Notes: generated by a model from the sequence alone, not told the origin. A stretch of 64,000 nt of DNA from an uncultured Granulosicoccaceae bacterium (GCA_938035125.1 CALHNS010000035.1:1-64000); one strand, 5' to 3'. Shown: positions 1 through 11,200, counted from the first letter of the stretch. A program made the numbers and translations.

Positions 1-1073
1 CGGGCAAAGAGGTAGACAGCACCTGAGTCTTCAACAGAATTATCGTTTTCATCTCCGTTAATGCCTATTGCAGCACTGTCCTCGCTTTGCGCACCAACCG
101 CTAGCGTATTACCATCCGCGCTTAAGCTAACAGCCATACCAAATTCATCTGCTGTGTTTGTATTACTGGCTTTGAAATAACCAATGGCGTTAACCAAAGT
201 ACCTGTTACAAATACCGGCGTTGAATCCACACAACCTAACGCGTTACACGACTGAACCAAATACTGAGCATTGACTCGCTCATAGAGTGCAACGCGATGA
301 TCAAAACTGGACGTACTCGCGCTCAGCTGTCCACTGATGTCACTAAAGCCAGATACACCATCTGGGTTTTCCATAACCTTGTACAAAGCAGCATTAGAGC
401 TAGCTTGCCACGTAATACGAAATGTTTTATCGGGCACTAGCTCAAGAGACGCTTGCACCGGCATTGGAGCACCACCACCAACTGGATTCGTGCCAGCAAT
501 TAACTCATCCAAATTACTCACACCATCGTTGTCGTCATCCCAACGATCGGTGTTGAACTGATCAGCGGTTATCTGAACCATTTGTGAAATACCTGTTCCC
601 GTTCTAAAGGTATTTTCATAAGTACCCAAAGTGATACCTCCGTTTCGATCGGCAAATGTCACCGTCAAGAGGTTTGTCGTATTGGATCGAAAATTAACAG
701 AGACGCTCCAACTTTCATCACGTACAAACGGAGCGGTTGTATTGATGTCACCCCAATCTAATCTCACCTGCAGCTCGTTCGACATGTAAGCAGGCACCAT
801 GATGTCAAAATCAACACGAATTAGGGATTCACTTGATTCGCTCTCTGTGCCGTCTACCGGCACAATCAAAGCCGAGTTCATGTCGCTACTATCGGAAGAT
901 TCGTTCGTACCGTTACCGCTTTCAACGATGTTTTCCGTAGTTTGACTGTCAGCTCCTATTTGGTTTGATCCAGAATCGGATGACCCCGAACAGCCTGTAA
1001 CAGCCATAGCAATCACAACCACTAGAGAAGGAAATTGCATCGATTTAACTCGTAAATGTTTTTGGGTTTTCAT
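1..1073 (-). CDS. FG-GAP repeat lipoprotein, 5' part only
   Basis: The reverse strand is open from an ATG at 1073 to the window edge, so about 357 N-terminal residues are visible and the C-terminus is missing. The protein starts with a basic n-region, a hydrophobic stretch and a lipobox (VTGC, Cys about residue 28), so it should be an exported lipoprotein. A Ser/Asn/Asp-rich linker follows, then a beta-rich segment, a thrombospondin-type-3-like calcium-binding motif (DDDNDGVSNLDEL), a fibronectin-III-like segment and the first FG-GAP-type blades (DEFGMAVSLSADG, then EDSGAVYLF). FG-GAP repeats form integrin-alpha-like beta-propellers. The role is probably extracellular binding; the ligand is unknown. 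A second in-frame ATG at 1040 would shorten the n-region. Confidence 0.8.
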   Translation of the reverse strand, partial: MKTQKHLRVKSMQFPSLVVVIAMAVTGCSGSSDSGSNQIGADSQTTENIVESGNGTNESSDSSDMNSALIVPVDGTESESSESLIRVDFDIMVPAYMSNELQVRLDWGDINTTAPFVRDESWSVSVNFRSNTTNLLTVTFADRNGGITLGTYENTFRTGTGISQMVQITADQFNTDRWDDDNDGVSNLDELIAGTNPVGGGAPMPVQASLELVPDKTFRITWQASSNAALYKVMENPDGVSGFSDISGQLSASTSSFDHRVALYERVNAQYLVQSCNALGCVDSTPVFVTGTLVNAIGYFKASNTNTADEFGMAVSLSADGNTLAVGAQSEDSAAIGINGDENDNSVEDSGAVYLFA

Positions 1074-1403
1074 CGATTGGCTATCGTTTAATGTGATGAT
1101 AAAATTGCCGGAACGTAGCGGCATGCTGATCGAATTCAGACTAGCAAAAAACTGATCTTGTAGCCCGTAGATAGGATGGTACTATTGCCGTTGGTCACAC
1201 AGTTTTACAAGCAGAGCGCCAATGAAATACCACGGCATTAGAGTCTAGCTAAAATATTTCCCGCTCAGGTTATAAGCTCTAAATTTGCAAAATATGGTTC
1301 AAGCACTACCTCCCCACACTCCCAACCCAAAAAGAACAAGTAAACACCATCCCAATTGTGCATACTTGCATTCAACATAGCGCAGCGACAATCACAACTA
1401 ACA
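1074..1403. other. Intergenic region between divergent genes
   Basis: About 330 bases separate the leftward lipoprotein gene and the rightward peptide transporter operon, so promoters for both should lie here. The stretch is A+T-rich towards the right and has a short imperfect inverted repeat near 1108-1125 (TGCCG/CGGCA arms). I could not identify a convincing -35/-10 pair, an RNA gene or a small coding region. Confidence 0.4.
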
Positions 1404-2414
1404 GTGGGTTATTACCTCTTAAAACGTTTTTTGAATTACGCCATTTTATTGGTGGTTGCCACCAACCTGAGTTGGCTTTTGGCGGTTACTCAGCTTAATC
1501 CAAGATCATTGTATGAAGTGTCCAATCCTCCTATCGATCCTGTTTCCATAGAAAATAATCTCCTTTCACGAAACTTGAGCGACGCTGTGCCCCTAGGTGA
1601 GCGTTGGGTAATTTGGTCCAGCTCGATCTATCTGGAATGGAACTGGGGGCAGTCTCCACGAGGTGGTAATGTTGGGGAAGAGATTGGGCGACGCATCTGG
1701 GTTAGCGTAAGATTAATTACCTTAGGCTCTTTACTCGGAGCAGGCTTAGGCGTATTAATTGGCACCTGGAACGCCCGACGGCAATACGGTTTATCCGATC
1801 GAGTGTTCACATTTCTAGCTCTTCTAGGCTTATCGATTCCATCGTTTGTTATTGCAAACCTTTTGCAAGTTCTCGCCACTCAATTTAACGACATAACGAA
1901 CACACGATTTTTCGAGTTTGTGGGAGAAACAGGCTCGCACGGTAACTGGTTCGGTGCGCAGTTGTTGGATCGCCTACAACATTTGTTATTACCCACCATC
2001 GCATTAACGATTCTGGGCGCAGCCTTCTTTAGTAGAATTCAACGCAATGTCATGCTCGATTCATTAAATTCAGGATTTGTGCGAACGGCAAGAGCAAAAG
2101 GCCTAACACGTTCACAGGCAATAAACCGGCATGCTTTACGCGTATCGCTCATACCCACTAGCACCTATTTCGCTTTTAGCGTTGCCACGTTGTTTGTAGG
2201 TGCTGCGTTTATGGAAATCATATTCTCGTTTCACGGCATGGGTGAGTACGCGGTTCAAACCATTCAAGGGCACGATGTTCACGGGGCTGTAGCCACGGCT
2301 GCATTTGGTGGTGTGTGTGTTTTATCAGGTGCGCTGTTAGCCGATTTTATGGTTGCGTGGCTCGACCCTCGCGTTCGATCAGCCAGTAGTAGCGGGCCTA
2401 GCAACTATGGATGA
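1404..2414 (+). CDS. Peptide/nickel ABC transporter permease, DppB/OppB type
   Basis: Inner-membrane permease of a peptide-type (PepT family) ABC importer, about 336 residues. It begins with the family's usual basic residues and a first membrane helix (YLLKRFLNYAILL). A large periplasmic loop follows, then the binding-protein-dependent transport domain with about five more helices. The cytoplasmic EAA loop that docks the ATPase reads RTARAKGLTRSQAI, then HALRVSLIP. The reading frame extends upstream to a TTG at 1356, but the added residues have no family character and no ribosome site, so I prefer the GTG at 1404. The stop overlaps the next gene by 8 bases, which indicates translational coupling with the second permease. 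Confidence 0.85.
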   Translation: MGYYLLKRFLNYAILLVVATNLSWLLAVTQLNPRSLYEVSNPPIDPVSIENNLLSRNLSDAVPLGERWVIWSSSIYLEWNWGQSPRGGNVGEEIGRRIWVSVRLITLGSLLGAGLGVLIGTWNARRQYGLSDRVFTFLALLGLSIPSFVIANLLQVLATQFNDITNTRFFEFVGETGSHGNWFGAQLLDRLQHLLLPTIALTILGAAFFSRIQRNVMLDSLNSGFVRTARAKGLTRSQAINRHALRVSLIPTSTYFAFSVATLFVGAAFMEIIFSFHGMGEYAVQTIQGHDVHGAVATAAFGGVCVLSGALLADFMVAWLDPRVRSASSSGPSNYG

Positions 2415-3282
2415 TGTAGCAATAAAACCCAAGCGCTTGTTGCTCAAACGATTTTTGCGTAACAAAACCGCTGTAGTGGGTTTAATCATCATTATGGCGC
2501 TTATAGTATTAGCGCTTATCGGCCCCTGGTTATCGCCATTTTCCTACGATGATGTTGACAGGCAAGCGTACTTAAAGCCACCGAGCTTCCAGCACCCTAT
2601 GGGAACCACTCAATCGGGTCGTGACATGTGGGCGCTTACACTTCATGGGTTGCGTAAATCGTTGGTTATCGGATTGGTTGTTGCGTTACTCTCTACCGCC
2701 ATTGCAGCGGTTGTTGGCTCTTTTGCAGCCTACTACGGTGGCTGGCTTGAGCGATTTTCGTTATGGATTATCGACTTGCTACTGGTTATTCCCTCGTTCT
2801 TACTTATCGCATTAATTGCCGGTAATTCTTCTGGTGGTTCTTCGTCGTGGCTTTTGTTGGTGCTGCTTTTAACATTGTTTGGTTGGATGTTGTCAGCCCG
2901 AGTGGTTAGAAGCTTAACGCAATCGGTAAGACAAAACGAATACATCGCCGCTGCCCGCTATATGGGTTTATCAGGCCCAAAAATAATCGTTCGCCACATA
3001 CTGCCAAACATTGCCTCCTTACTGATTATCGATGCTACCTTAAACGTCAGTGGCGCCATATTGGCAGAAACGAGCCTTGCTTATTTCGGGTTTGGTGTGC
3101 AACCTCCTGATACTTCCTTGGGAACGCTATTAGGCGACGGTGCCAGACAACTGAGTAGTTTCCCTTGGTTGTTTGCAGGTCCTGCAACCATCATTGTGTT
3201 ACTGATTCTTTCGGTTAATGCTGTGGGCGACGGGCTGCGCGATGCGTTCGATCCTAGCTCTGAAGCTTCTGGCAAAGGATGA
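2407..3282 (+). CDS. Peptide/nickel ABC transporter permease, DppC/OppC type
   Basis: Second permease subunit, about 291 residues, partner of the DppB-type protein in the inner membrane. The N-terminus has the typical OppC_N segment: a basic stretch (KPKRLLLKRFLRNK) before the first helix, then a periplasmic loop with the family-like phrase HPMGTTQSGRDM. The transport domain follows with five helices and the EAA loop (YIAAARYMGLSGPKII). The ATG at 2407 lies inside the end of the upstream gene. A longer frame from 2353 is possible, but it would overlap the upstream gene more and adds nothing recognisable. Ten bases separate it from the ATPase gene, so the four genes from 1404 to 7225 look like one operon. 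Confidence 0.88.
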   Translation: MDDVAIKPKRLLLKRFLRNKTAVVGLIIIMALIVLALIGPWLSPFSYDDVDRQAYLKPPSFQHPMGTTQSGRDMWALTLHGLRKSLVIGLVVALLSTAIAAVVGSFAAYYGGWLERFSLWIIDLLLVIPSFLLIALIAGNSSGGSSSWLLLVLLLTLFGWMLSARVVRSLTQSVRQNEYIAAARYMGLSGPKIIVRHILPNIASLLIIDATLNVSGAILAETSLAYFGFGVQPPDTSLGTLLGDGARQLSSFPWLFAGPATIIVLLILSVNAVGDGLRDAFDPSSEASGKG

Positions 3283-3292
3283 ACCAAGCATA

Positions 3293-5440
3293 ATGCCGAC
3301 ACCCCTTCTCGAGGTACACAATCTCAATGTTCGTTACGCCAATGAGGCTGGCAGCCTGCATGCGGTTCGAGGACTAAGTTTTTCATTGCAAGCTGGCGAA
3401 ACACTGGCGTTGGTGGGTGAATCTGGTTCAGGAAAATCTGCAACGGCCACAGCTATCATGGGTCTGCAACCTGATAGTGCCCGAGTAGAGGGTTCGATTC
3501 GCTTACACGGGGAACAACTTGTCGGGGCCGATGATGCCACTCTATCTTTATTGCGCGGTAAAACTATGGCGATGGTGTTTCAGGATCCGCTATCTGCGAT
3601 GACACCGGTTTATACCGTTGGCGAGCAGCTGATGGAAACGATTCAGATTCACGCAAGTGGTTCACTTAACGATACCAGAGCGCAAGCTATAGAACTACTG
3701 GACTTAGTCGGTATTCCTGAACCGCATCAACGCATTAACGCCTACCCACATGAATTTTCAGGCGGTATGCGCCAACGCGTGTTAATCGCTATGGCGATTG
3801 CCAATAATCCAGATGTAATCATTGCAGACGAACCAACCACCGCATTGGATGTAACCATTCAAGCACAAGTACTTGATGTGTTGCAAACCGTGTGTGAAAA
3901 GACGAACGCAGCACTACTATTAATAACCCATGACTTAGGTGTTGTGGCGCGTGTTGCCGATAGAGCGATGGTTATGTACGCCGGTAAGATTGTTGAACAA
4001 GGCCGCGTTAACGACTTATTTTATAATTCGCAAATGCCTTACACCATGGGTTTACTCGGTTCCTTGCCGCGTATGGGTAATGCTCGAACCACTACCCTTA
4101 GCGCAATAAAAGGCAATCCACCGTCGCTACTCACACCACCAACAGGTTGTGCTTTTTCCTCACGCTGCCCGATGGCTGATTCAATGTGCTTCGAGCATGA
4201 ACCTTCATTAATAAAAGTGAGCGAACCGGAACATTGGTCAGCCTGTGTTCACCATGACATTATCAAGCGTGAATCGATTACGCATGTCGATCTTTTCCAG
4301 AGCAAAACTATAGAGGGGCGGACCATAGCACCGGTAACGAGTTCGCCAGATAAAAACGTTAAGGTGCTGGAAATGTCTTGTGTTAAAAAACACTACCCCC
4401 TGTATAAAGGCGGTGTGTTCAGACGACGAGTGGGTACCGTCTATGCGGTTGATGGTATCGATTTAACGATTTACCAAGGAGAAACCCTTGGGCTGGTTGG
4501 GGAATCTGGTTGTGGTAAGAGCACCACGACCCTATCAATACTGGATCTTAAACCACCCACACACGGAACGATTAGCTTATTTGGCGACGAAGTCCGCACA
4601 CTCGATTCGAAGCAGAGGCGATTAGCGTTACGTCGTAAGTTACAGATAGTTTTCCAAGACCCCATGTCATCACTAGACCCTAGAATGTCGGTGTTCGATC
4701 TTATCGCAGAACCTTTAAGGGTATTTAACTACAGTGCTGAAGACATGGCAGCCAGAGTCAATGACTTATTGCAGCTGGTAGGCTTGGATGCGAGTTACGT
4801 TGCAAGATTTGCTCAGCAATTATCCGGTGGTCAATCTCAGCGAGTCTGTATTGCGCGGGCTTTGGCACTGGAGCCGCAGTTACTGATTCTCGACGAGCCA
4901 GTATCAGCACTGGATGTATCCATTCGCGCAGGCATTGTCAATCTGTTACACGAGCTAAAGTTATCTCTTGGGCTTTCCTATCTATTCGTTGCCCATGATT
5001 TGGCTTTGATCAAACACATTGCCGATCGAGTTGCTGTGATGTATCTAGGCAAAATTGTAGAAACGGGCACTGTTGATGCGGTGTATGAACACCCGCGTCA
5101 TCCCTACACTCAATGTTTGTTGTCTGCCATGCCCATTGCTGATCCTAAGCTTGAGCGAAGCCGGGTTCGACAAATCCCGATTGGGGAATTGCCCAGCCCA
5201 GCCAGCCCACCCAAAGGCTGTCATTTTCATACCCGGTGCCCTAAGAAAACCACACTAACATCCGCTCAGCAGCGACTGTGTGTTGAGGTATCCCCAGATT
5301 TAAAGCCTGTACAGTTTTTACCAGTAAAGTCTACCCAAGAGTTACCGGTGTATGATAAGCATTTGGGTACTGAAACCCACTACGATAGAACTACAGAAAC
5401 CACGCCAGTGCATACGGCAGCTTGCCATTATAGTCAATAG
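3293..5440 (+). CDS. Fused double ATPase of peptide ABC importer (DppD-DppF type)
   Basis: A single chain of about 715 residues carries both nucleotide-binding domains that drive the importer. Domain 1 has Walker [10 protein letters not shown] (about residues 42-50), signature SGGMRQR and Walker B IIADEP. It ends with the Cys-containing oligopeptide-transporter C-terminal motif (CAFSSRCP, about residue 285). After a linker, domain 2 has Walker [10 protein letters not shown] (about residue 403), signature SGGQSQR, Walker B LILDEP and its own C-terminal motif (CHFHTRCP). Such fusions are known (YejF/GsiA type). The ATG at 3293 is chosen because an AAGGA lies upstream and the family start ([11 protein letters not shown]) follows directly; the frame stays open further upstream without support. 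Confidence 0.92.
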   Translation: MPTPLLEVHNLNVRYANEAGSLHAVRGLSFSLQAGETLALVGESGSGKSATATAIMGLQPDSARVEGSIRLHGEQLVGADDATLSLLRGKTMAMVFQDPLSAMTPVYTVGEQLMETIQIHASGSLNDTRAQAIELLDLVGIPEPHQRINAYPHEFSGGMRQRVLIAMAIANNPDVIIADEPTTALDVTIQAQVLDVLQTVCEKTNAALLLITHDLGVVARVADRAMVMYAGKIVEQGRVNDLFYNSQMPYTMGLLGSLPRMGNARTTTLSAIKGNPPSLLTPPTGCAFSSRCPMADSMCFEHEPSLIKVSEPEHWSACVHHDIIKRESITHVDLFQSKTIEGRTIAPVTSSPDKNVKVLEMSCVKKHYPLYKGGVFRRRVGTVYAVDGIDLTIYQGETLGLVGESGCGKSTTTLSILDLKPPTHGTISLFGDEVRTLDSKQRRLALRRKLQIVFQDPMSSLDPRMSVFDLIAEPLRVFNYSAEDMAARVNDLLQLVGLDASYVARFAQQLSGGQSQRVCIARALALEPQLLILDEPVSALDVSIRAGIVNLLHELKLSLGLSYLFVAHDLALIKHIADRVAVMYLGKIVETGTVDAVYEHPRHPYTQCLLSAMPIADPKLERSRVRQIPIGELPSPASPPKGCHFHTRCPKKTTLTSAQQRLCVEVSPDLKPVQFLPVKSTQELPVYDKHLGTETHYDRTTETTPVHTAACHYSQ

Positions 5441-5459
5441 GTTTAACGAACTAAACCTA
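5438..5459. repeat. Inverted repeat between ATPase and binding-protein genes
   Basis: A perfect 8-base stem (TAGGTTTA / TAAACCTA) with a 6-base loop overlaps the stop codon of the ATPase gene. No T-run follows, so it does not look like a strong terminator. It could be a partial terminator or an mRNA-stabilising hairpin that sets the ratio of ATPase to binding protein. Confidence 0.45.
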
Positions 5460-5520
5460 ACTATCTGGTTTTATGTTGTATGTTCTCGTAGTAAGTGGTG
5501 CAATTTATTTAGCAGTAATC

Positions 5521-5533
5521 GGAGATTAACTTG
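5521..5533 (+). promoter_or_regulatory. Ribosome binding site selecting a TTG start
   Basis: GGAG at 5521-5524 is followed after six bases by TTG at 5531, which begins a standard lipoprotein signal peptide. No in-frame ATG lies nearby, so this site decides the start. Confidence 0.6.
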
Positions 5534-7225
5534 AAGCAATCTATCGCCAAGCTTTTTATAGTGGTTACCGCACTGGCCCTTACATCGTGTGGAAAATCAA
5601 AAGACTCCTCTTCCACCTCTGAAAATTCAGATGCAGGCGCAGGTGCGAACGCTGTTTCTGCAACCGCTCAAGATATCAATCCACACCCACGCGATTCGCT
5701 TAAAGGTGGAAAGATCACGCTTAGCGTGACAAACTTTGCCGAGAACTGGAACCCGATGCATGTCGATGGCAATAACCGTGATTACGCTGACGTCAGAAGC
5801 CCGCTGCTACCCGCGTTTTTCAATTTCGACGCAGCCGGTGTGCCCACACCCAATCCAGATTACATCCTATCGGTGGAAGTGGTTAATGAAGATCCAACAG
5901 CCGTTCGCTACAAGCTGAATCCGAAAGCTGTCTGGGGAGATGGCAGCCCAGTAGATGGTGACGATATGGTCGCAAAGTGGAAAGCTTGTAACGGCGAGGA
6001 TACAGAATTTAACTGTGCATCTACAGGCTCTATGGAACCCATAGAATCCATCACCTTCGGTGATGATAAGCACGATGTTACTGTCACATACAAGAGCACT
6101 TTTCCCGATTGGAGCCAAGGCTTCAGCGTTCCTGGTGTTGTTAAAGCCGAAAGCGTTACGAACCCCGAGATATTTAACAACGGTTGGAGTGAACTGAATA
6201 ATGATTGGTTATCGGGGCCTTTCAAAGTCGGTAATTTTGATGCCACTCAGAAAGTTATGACATTGGTACCCAATGATCGATGGTGGGGAGCGACACCGTT
6301 ACTCGATACTATTGTTTGGCGTTCAATAGCACCGGACGCTACCGCGCAGGCGTTTGCGAATCAGGAAATTGATGCCTTCGATATTGGCTCTGATCCAGAT
6401 GCGTTTCAAAGAGCAACACGTGTTGAAAACGCTGAGGTACGTAAAGCCGGTGGCCCCAACTTCAGACACTTCACCTTTAATTCAAAAGCGGGGCTGTTAC
6501 AGGATAAAACCATCCGTCAGGCAATCGTTTATGGCCTAGATAGACAAGCCATCGCAGCCAGTGATCTTGCCGGTATTGATTGGCCGGTAGCCCCATTGAA
6601 TAATCATGTGTTTTTACAAAGCCAAGCCGGTTTTGTTGATACCGCTAAGGCAACTGGCTTGGAATACAATCCAGAAAAAGCAAAAGCTGTATTGGATGAA
6701 GCCGGTTGGATAGTGGGTGAGGATGGAATTCGAGAAAAAGATAACCAGAAGCTCATCGTCAGTTTTTCTCAGCTAGCTACCGTTAAAGCCTCAGAGAATG
6801 AAGCCTTACAAGCGCAAAGCATGTTAAAGGAAATTGGCATTCAGCTAAATATTGTTACCGTTCCAGTAGCGCGCTTCGGACCAACGTTGACTGGTAAAGA
6901 ATTTGAAATAATCGCTTTTTCATGGATAGGCACGCCCTACCCGTTCAGCGGTATCAAGCAGATTTATGGCACCGGTTCGGAAAGTAATTTCGCTCAGTTG
7001 TCCTTACCAGAAGTTGATGAACTGGCAGAGCAGATTAGCGCTGAAACCAATCCTGAAAAGCGAATTGAACTTGCCAATGAAGCAGATCGAATTCTATGGG
7101 AGAACGTACACACCTTGCCCTTGTATCAACGCCCTGAGTTAATTGCTACTCGTCGAGACCTTGCTAACTACGGTGCATTTGGTATGAGTAGCATTCATTG
7201 GGAGGACGTTGGGTTTACTGAATAG
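5531..7225 (+). CDS. Peptide ABC transporter substrate-binding lipoprotein (SBP family 5)
   Basis: Periplasmic solute-binding component, 564 residues, last gene of the importer operon. The TTG start gives a short n-region with Lys residues, a hydrophobic core and lipobox LTSC with Cys20, so it should be a lipid-anchored binding protein. A Ser/Asn/Ala-rich linker follows. The body shows family-5 landmarks: KLNPKAVWGDGSPVDGDDMV, the central phrase FNSKAGLLQDKTIRQAIVYGLDR, and a C-terminal segment ending in LWENVHTLPLYQRPE. Family 5 binds oligopeptides, nickel or haem; the length and a fused ATPase point to peptides, but the ligand cannot be read from sequence. Confidence 0.9.
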   Translation: MKQSIAKLFIVVTALALTSCGKSKDSSSTSENSDAGAGANAVSATAQDINPHPRDSLKGGKITLSVTNFAENWNPMHVDGNNRDYADVRSPLLPAFFNFDAAGVPTPNPDYILSVEVVNEDPTAVRYKLNPKAVWGDGSPVDGDDMVAKWKACNGEDTEFNCASTGSMEPIESITFGDDKHDVTVTYKSTFPDWSQGFSVPGVVKAESVTNPEIFNNGWSELNNDWLSGPFKVGNFDATQKVMTLVPNDRWWGATPLLDTIVWRSIAPDATAQAFANQEIDAFDIGSDPDAFQRATRVENAEVRKAGGPNFRHFTFNSKAGLLQDKTIRQAIVYGLDRQAIAASDLAGIDWPVAPLNNHVFLQSQAGFVDTAKATGLEYNPEKAKAVLDEAGWIVGEDGIREKDNQKLIVSFSQLATVKASENEALQAQSMLKEIGIQLNIVTVPVARFGPTLTGKEFEIIAFSWIGTPYPFSGIKQIYGTGSESNFAQLSLPEVDELAEQISAETNPEKRIELANEADRILWENVHTLPLYQRPELIATRRDLANYGAFGMSSIHWEDVGFTE

Positions 7226-7272
7226 TATTTTCAATACTCTTTTAATTATCCAGCAGCCAGTTTTTTATGTAG

Positions 7273-7306
7273 CCCATTAATTTAAGCCGCCTGTAAAATT
7301 AATGGG
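7273..7306. terminator. Possible bidirectional terminator hairpin
   Basis: A perfect 11-base inverted repeat (CCCATTAATTT at 7273-7283, AAATTAATGGG at 7296-7306) with a 12-base loop sits between convergent genes and overlaps the stop codon of the leftward gene. The stem is A+T-rich and neither side has a clean T-run directly after it, although A-rich bases at 7261-7267 give a few U residues on the reverse transcript. Confidence 0.45.
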
Positions 7307-8093
7307 TTCCGAACTTACCTTGCATCTGTTTAAGCTGATCAACGGCTTGCGCCTCATTCGAAATTCCCTTAACCGATTTACGATAAACACCGCGAAGATG
7401 CCGTTTCAAATACGGTGTCACATCAGAATTTGGAATCTCCTTCAACTGACAGAACAACGCCAACGCATAAGTGGCTTCGGCCTCTGATAGATAGGCATCA
7501 CGTTGTGCATAAGGGTTATAGCAACTACCGCAACCGCCTCGAAAATTGTAAGCGCTGTTGGCAAACATAAACCCAAACCCTAGAAATATCGCTAACAACT
7601 CGGTGGCCTGAGGCCAATTATCGACACCTCCAGGTGGTGGAGCTTTTGCAATCCGCCCCATGTGATGCGACAAAATATGAGCGTAAGTGGCAATCATGCC
7701 TTCAGGATTATTGATCTGTTGTGGGTTATACGGAATAACCAATCGTTGATTATCTGCAACTGAATCATCAGCGATGCCGCGAGGCCCACGTAACGCCCCT
7801 TGAATGGTAATGTGCTGAGACTCAACTGACTGGCACTGTCTCTGATCTTGCACCACGGTGGGCCAGTGACTGATCCCAGCATAGCTCTTGACGCGATCAA
7901 AAATAATCTCGGCCATGCCATGAACGCTATCGACTTTACCTGGAAAGAATTCGTTTGTTGGGCGCACCAAAACCGTATCAGAAAAAAAAACTTCCGCATC
8001 AAAATTCTGCAATGCCCAGCCGAAGCCTTCGAAAATCCACTCGGATGCGGCTGGCTCGATGACAGGCTGTTTATCAAAAGGTCCGAAAGGCAT
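7299..8093 (-). CDS. Unknown protein with HxxxH motif, possible degenerate zincin
   Basis: 264 residues, no signal peptide, function not recognised. The centre carries TYAHILSHHMG (His139, His143, His144), followed about 22 residues later by ATELLAIFLGFGFMFANSA (Glu165). The arrangement recalls bacterial proteins with HExxH followed by a Glu in a helix of the kind 'D/E-LLAVFLGFGIF-AN', except that the catalytic Glu of HExxH is Ile here. Two cysteines follow (GGCGSCYNP, Cys188 and Cys191) and could bind metal. The resemblance is from memory of family patterns, not from a search. The gene lies downstream of the surface-protein operon in the same direction with a 111-base gap, and converges on the peptide importer. 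Confidence 0.65.
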   Translation of the reverse strand: MPFGPFDKQPVIEPAASEWIFEGFGWALQNFDAEVFFSDTVLVRPTNEFFPGKVDSVHGMAEIIFDRVKSYAGISHWPTVVQDQRQCQSVESQHITIQGALRGPRGIADDSVADNQRLVIPYNPQQINNPEGMIATYAHILSHHMGRIAKAPPPGGVDNWPQATELLAIFLGFGFMFANSAYNFRGGCGSCYNPYAQRDAYLSEAEATYALALFCQLKEIPNSDVTPYLKRHLRGVYRKSVKGISNEAQAVDQLKQMQGKFGTH

Positions 8094-8204
8094 GATGTTA
8101 TCTGGCTATACCGAAAATTAGCGTCATGATATCAATTTTCTTTGACTGAATCGGGCAAGCATATATTTAATCAAGCGCTCATTCCAAAAGTAGAAATAGC
8201 AAAA

Positions 8205-11200
8205 TTAGTAGGTTCCGATAAGATTGAAAAACCAACCCTTGGCATCAAAACTACTGCGGGTTAAGTCATCATCAAAGGAGGTGAAGTTATACCCCACCGA
8301 AAACGTTAAGTTATTCCCAACTCGTCGACCGATAGTAAACAATGCGCCTTGACGGACGCCTTCAGTGCTGGCAGAGCCTAGCCAGTGGTAGGCCACTGTG
8401 GCATCAACCCCTAGCAACGCTTTGTAACGTAATCGAGCCGATGCCAATGCGGCATCGTTGTCTATCCAAATCCCTGAGTTTCTTTGCAAACGAATCTCAC
8501 TTTTTCGATAGGCAAATTTCGCCCCGGTGCTCCAAACACGAGTTAAATCGTAAAGACCTTCAACACTTGCAATCGTCGAGCGTTGATCGGTGCGATCCGT
8601 TTGCGACAAGGGCGGAAGATCATTTAAGTACGTTAAGCGCCCAAGCATATTCAGCCGATCATTTTTTACCGGGCGATAGGCAAAGCCAACACCTGCTTCA
8701 ATAAATCGTGCGTCTTCGTCGAGTTTTCTGTCATCGGATACTGAACCGTTAAAAAGGCCCTGCCAACGAAAATCTGGTGAGCTTCGATAATCCAAGCGAT
8801 TCGTTGTAACCCATTGACGAATATCCGTTTCAGCGCCTTCATCCCAGCGAAATTCAAATTTTGAACTGGCCCGGGTTTTGTCATTTTGATAAACCACTCC
8901 TGTGGAAACCGTATCCCGTTCAATTTCATCAGGTGAATTGTTATCTATAACCGCTCTTTGTAGCGATAACGACACTGATGTATATTGGGTTAACTTTTGA
9001 TCAAGCCCAACGGTGTGAGCAAAACCATTTCGATCGTCTTCATCAGAGAATTGATGCTCTGAATACACCTTCAATTGGCTAGACAGGGTTTTACGCTGAC
9101 CCAATACAATCGTATTTCTTATGCTTTCGTTCTGATTAAGTGAATAGGTATAGTTAGAGTATAGGTTGTAAGAATCGCTTACCCCAACATCGACCCCTAA
9201 AATAGCGCTGTTTCCGCGCTCAGATGAGCTGAGCTCTCCGTTAATACCCAATCGATTATTTAAAGTGTACCCAGCCCCTACGGTGCTTCCGTTATTAGAG
9301 GTTTCAGACCCTGAATTTCTCAAAGTTTGCTGGTGTGCAGCGTAAACATTTAAATCATCGGTTACATCGAAATCGGCTTTTGCACCCGCAACCGAGGATG
9401 CACCCGTAGTATTCGCCACAAGATCTGTATCACGCACATCTCGAAGCTCACCCGATAAAGTCAGACGCTGCGTGGCTAAAAAATCGAGTTGTGCTGAAAG
9501 ACTGGTTTCTTCGTTTTGATCACGTCGTTCAATTTGCGTGGCACGAGCTGATACAACAATCCTATCGATTGGTGTTGTCACTAATTCGAATCCGGCATCC
9601 GTGGTATCAACATCCACATCGGTATTCGCTGTTGAAAAACCTGCCGAACGCCGCTTTGCCCACACACCGATATCAAATTGACGGCTTTGCGGTTTAAAAT
9701 CAGTGAGCGATGCTCTTGCCTCAATGCCCACAGCGTTTCCACTGAGAAAATCACCCGATCTTGTCACGGTATCAAAACTGAGCCCACCATCGCTAGATTC
9801 AAAACTACCCGAGGTTTGGGCCGATTCAGTTTCAGCCAATTCGGCTTTGATAAACGTTAGGTCCGATTTCTTCACCACCACATCGGCACCCAGTAATGAA
9901 TAATCACCACCTTCACGGCTTTCGAGCGCCGCGGTACCGCCGATCGCCACATGATCGCTTACCCATTTTTGGCCGCGTGCACCGGCGCTGGTGTCGTTTA
10001 AGTCAAGATTAGGCGGTACGTACTCATAATCTACAATTAAAAAGGTTTGGTTGCCAGCAAGCGGTTCATCACGAATGATGGACGGCCCGGATTGCGCCGC
10101 AACACTGAGTAACGGTCGTTGTAAAAGTATTCGCCCTTGAAAATTATCGATGGTGTAGTCTCGGCCCTCCACAAGGGTAATGCGTTCAACCACACGTTCA
10201 GTATCACTTTGACGCACTTCAACCGATACTTTCTCAGAGCCTGCAACAATATCGGTATCGCGCAAGTAATAAAGGCTGCCACCGGTGCCTAAGAATTCGT
10301 TGTGTCTAAAAAGACTTTGTGCTCTTGAACCAAACACACTAAGACTGTGCGTAGCATCGCCTAAACTCGTATCTTCAGTGCTGATATGACGCAGCTGTGC
10401 ACCGTACAAACTGCGATTAAACGATGAAAATTCAGTACCAGTAAAATTGGTATTGAAATTACCCCAGATAGCGCGAGAACGATCCCAATCGACTCGAACG
10501 TACAGCTTACCTTGGCTATCGGTATCGTCTATCAATTGAGAATCATCACCGTACACCGGATAATACTGATCAGGATCTAAGCGGCGAAAAATGCTATCTG
10601 GGTCTTTTCGGTGAAAATTATCAAATAGGTTCTCGATATCATCGGTTCCTGTATCCATTTGAGCGGTAACTAAATACTTCCCTTTCACTTTACCTTTTAA
10701 GTAAAACGCCAATCGGCCATCCACAAAGATATCGCCGCCATAATGCTGATCATCAACGGATAAAGGTTCAAGTGATCCGCTCACTTTATTCTCACCTACA
10801 GTAACATCAGCCAATCCCACCATGAATAGGTAATCACTGTTAACGTCCACTCGCAAGGATTTAAAGGGCGCGGTACCTTGCGCTGAACTTAAGCCTACAT
10901 CAAACGTATGTTCGCCATCGGGTTTTATAAATTCAATACCGAATCGGCCATCGTTGCCAACAATAATTGGGTGCTGATTGATGAGAAGTTTAGCGCCAGG
11001 TTTTAAATCTTGACCTAAAATTCGAACCATCGTACCTCGTACTAAAATAGATTCACGCACTAATCCGGACAATTCATCCACTTCTTTTTCTAATTCCTGA
11101 TTCACTAAAATATCAGGAATAGCAATTTCATCAGTGGCACCGGTTTCTATATCATCAAAAAACAACGTTTGACGTTCAGTTAGATCCGAGCGACCGTCCG

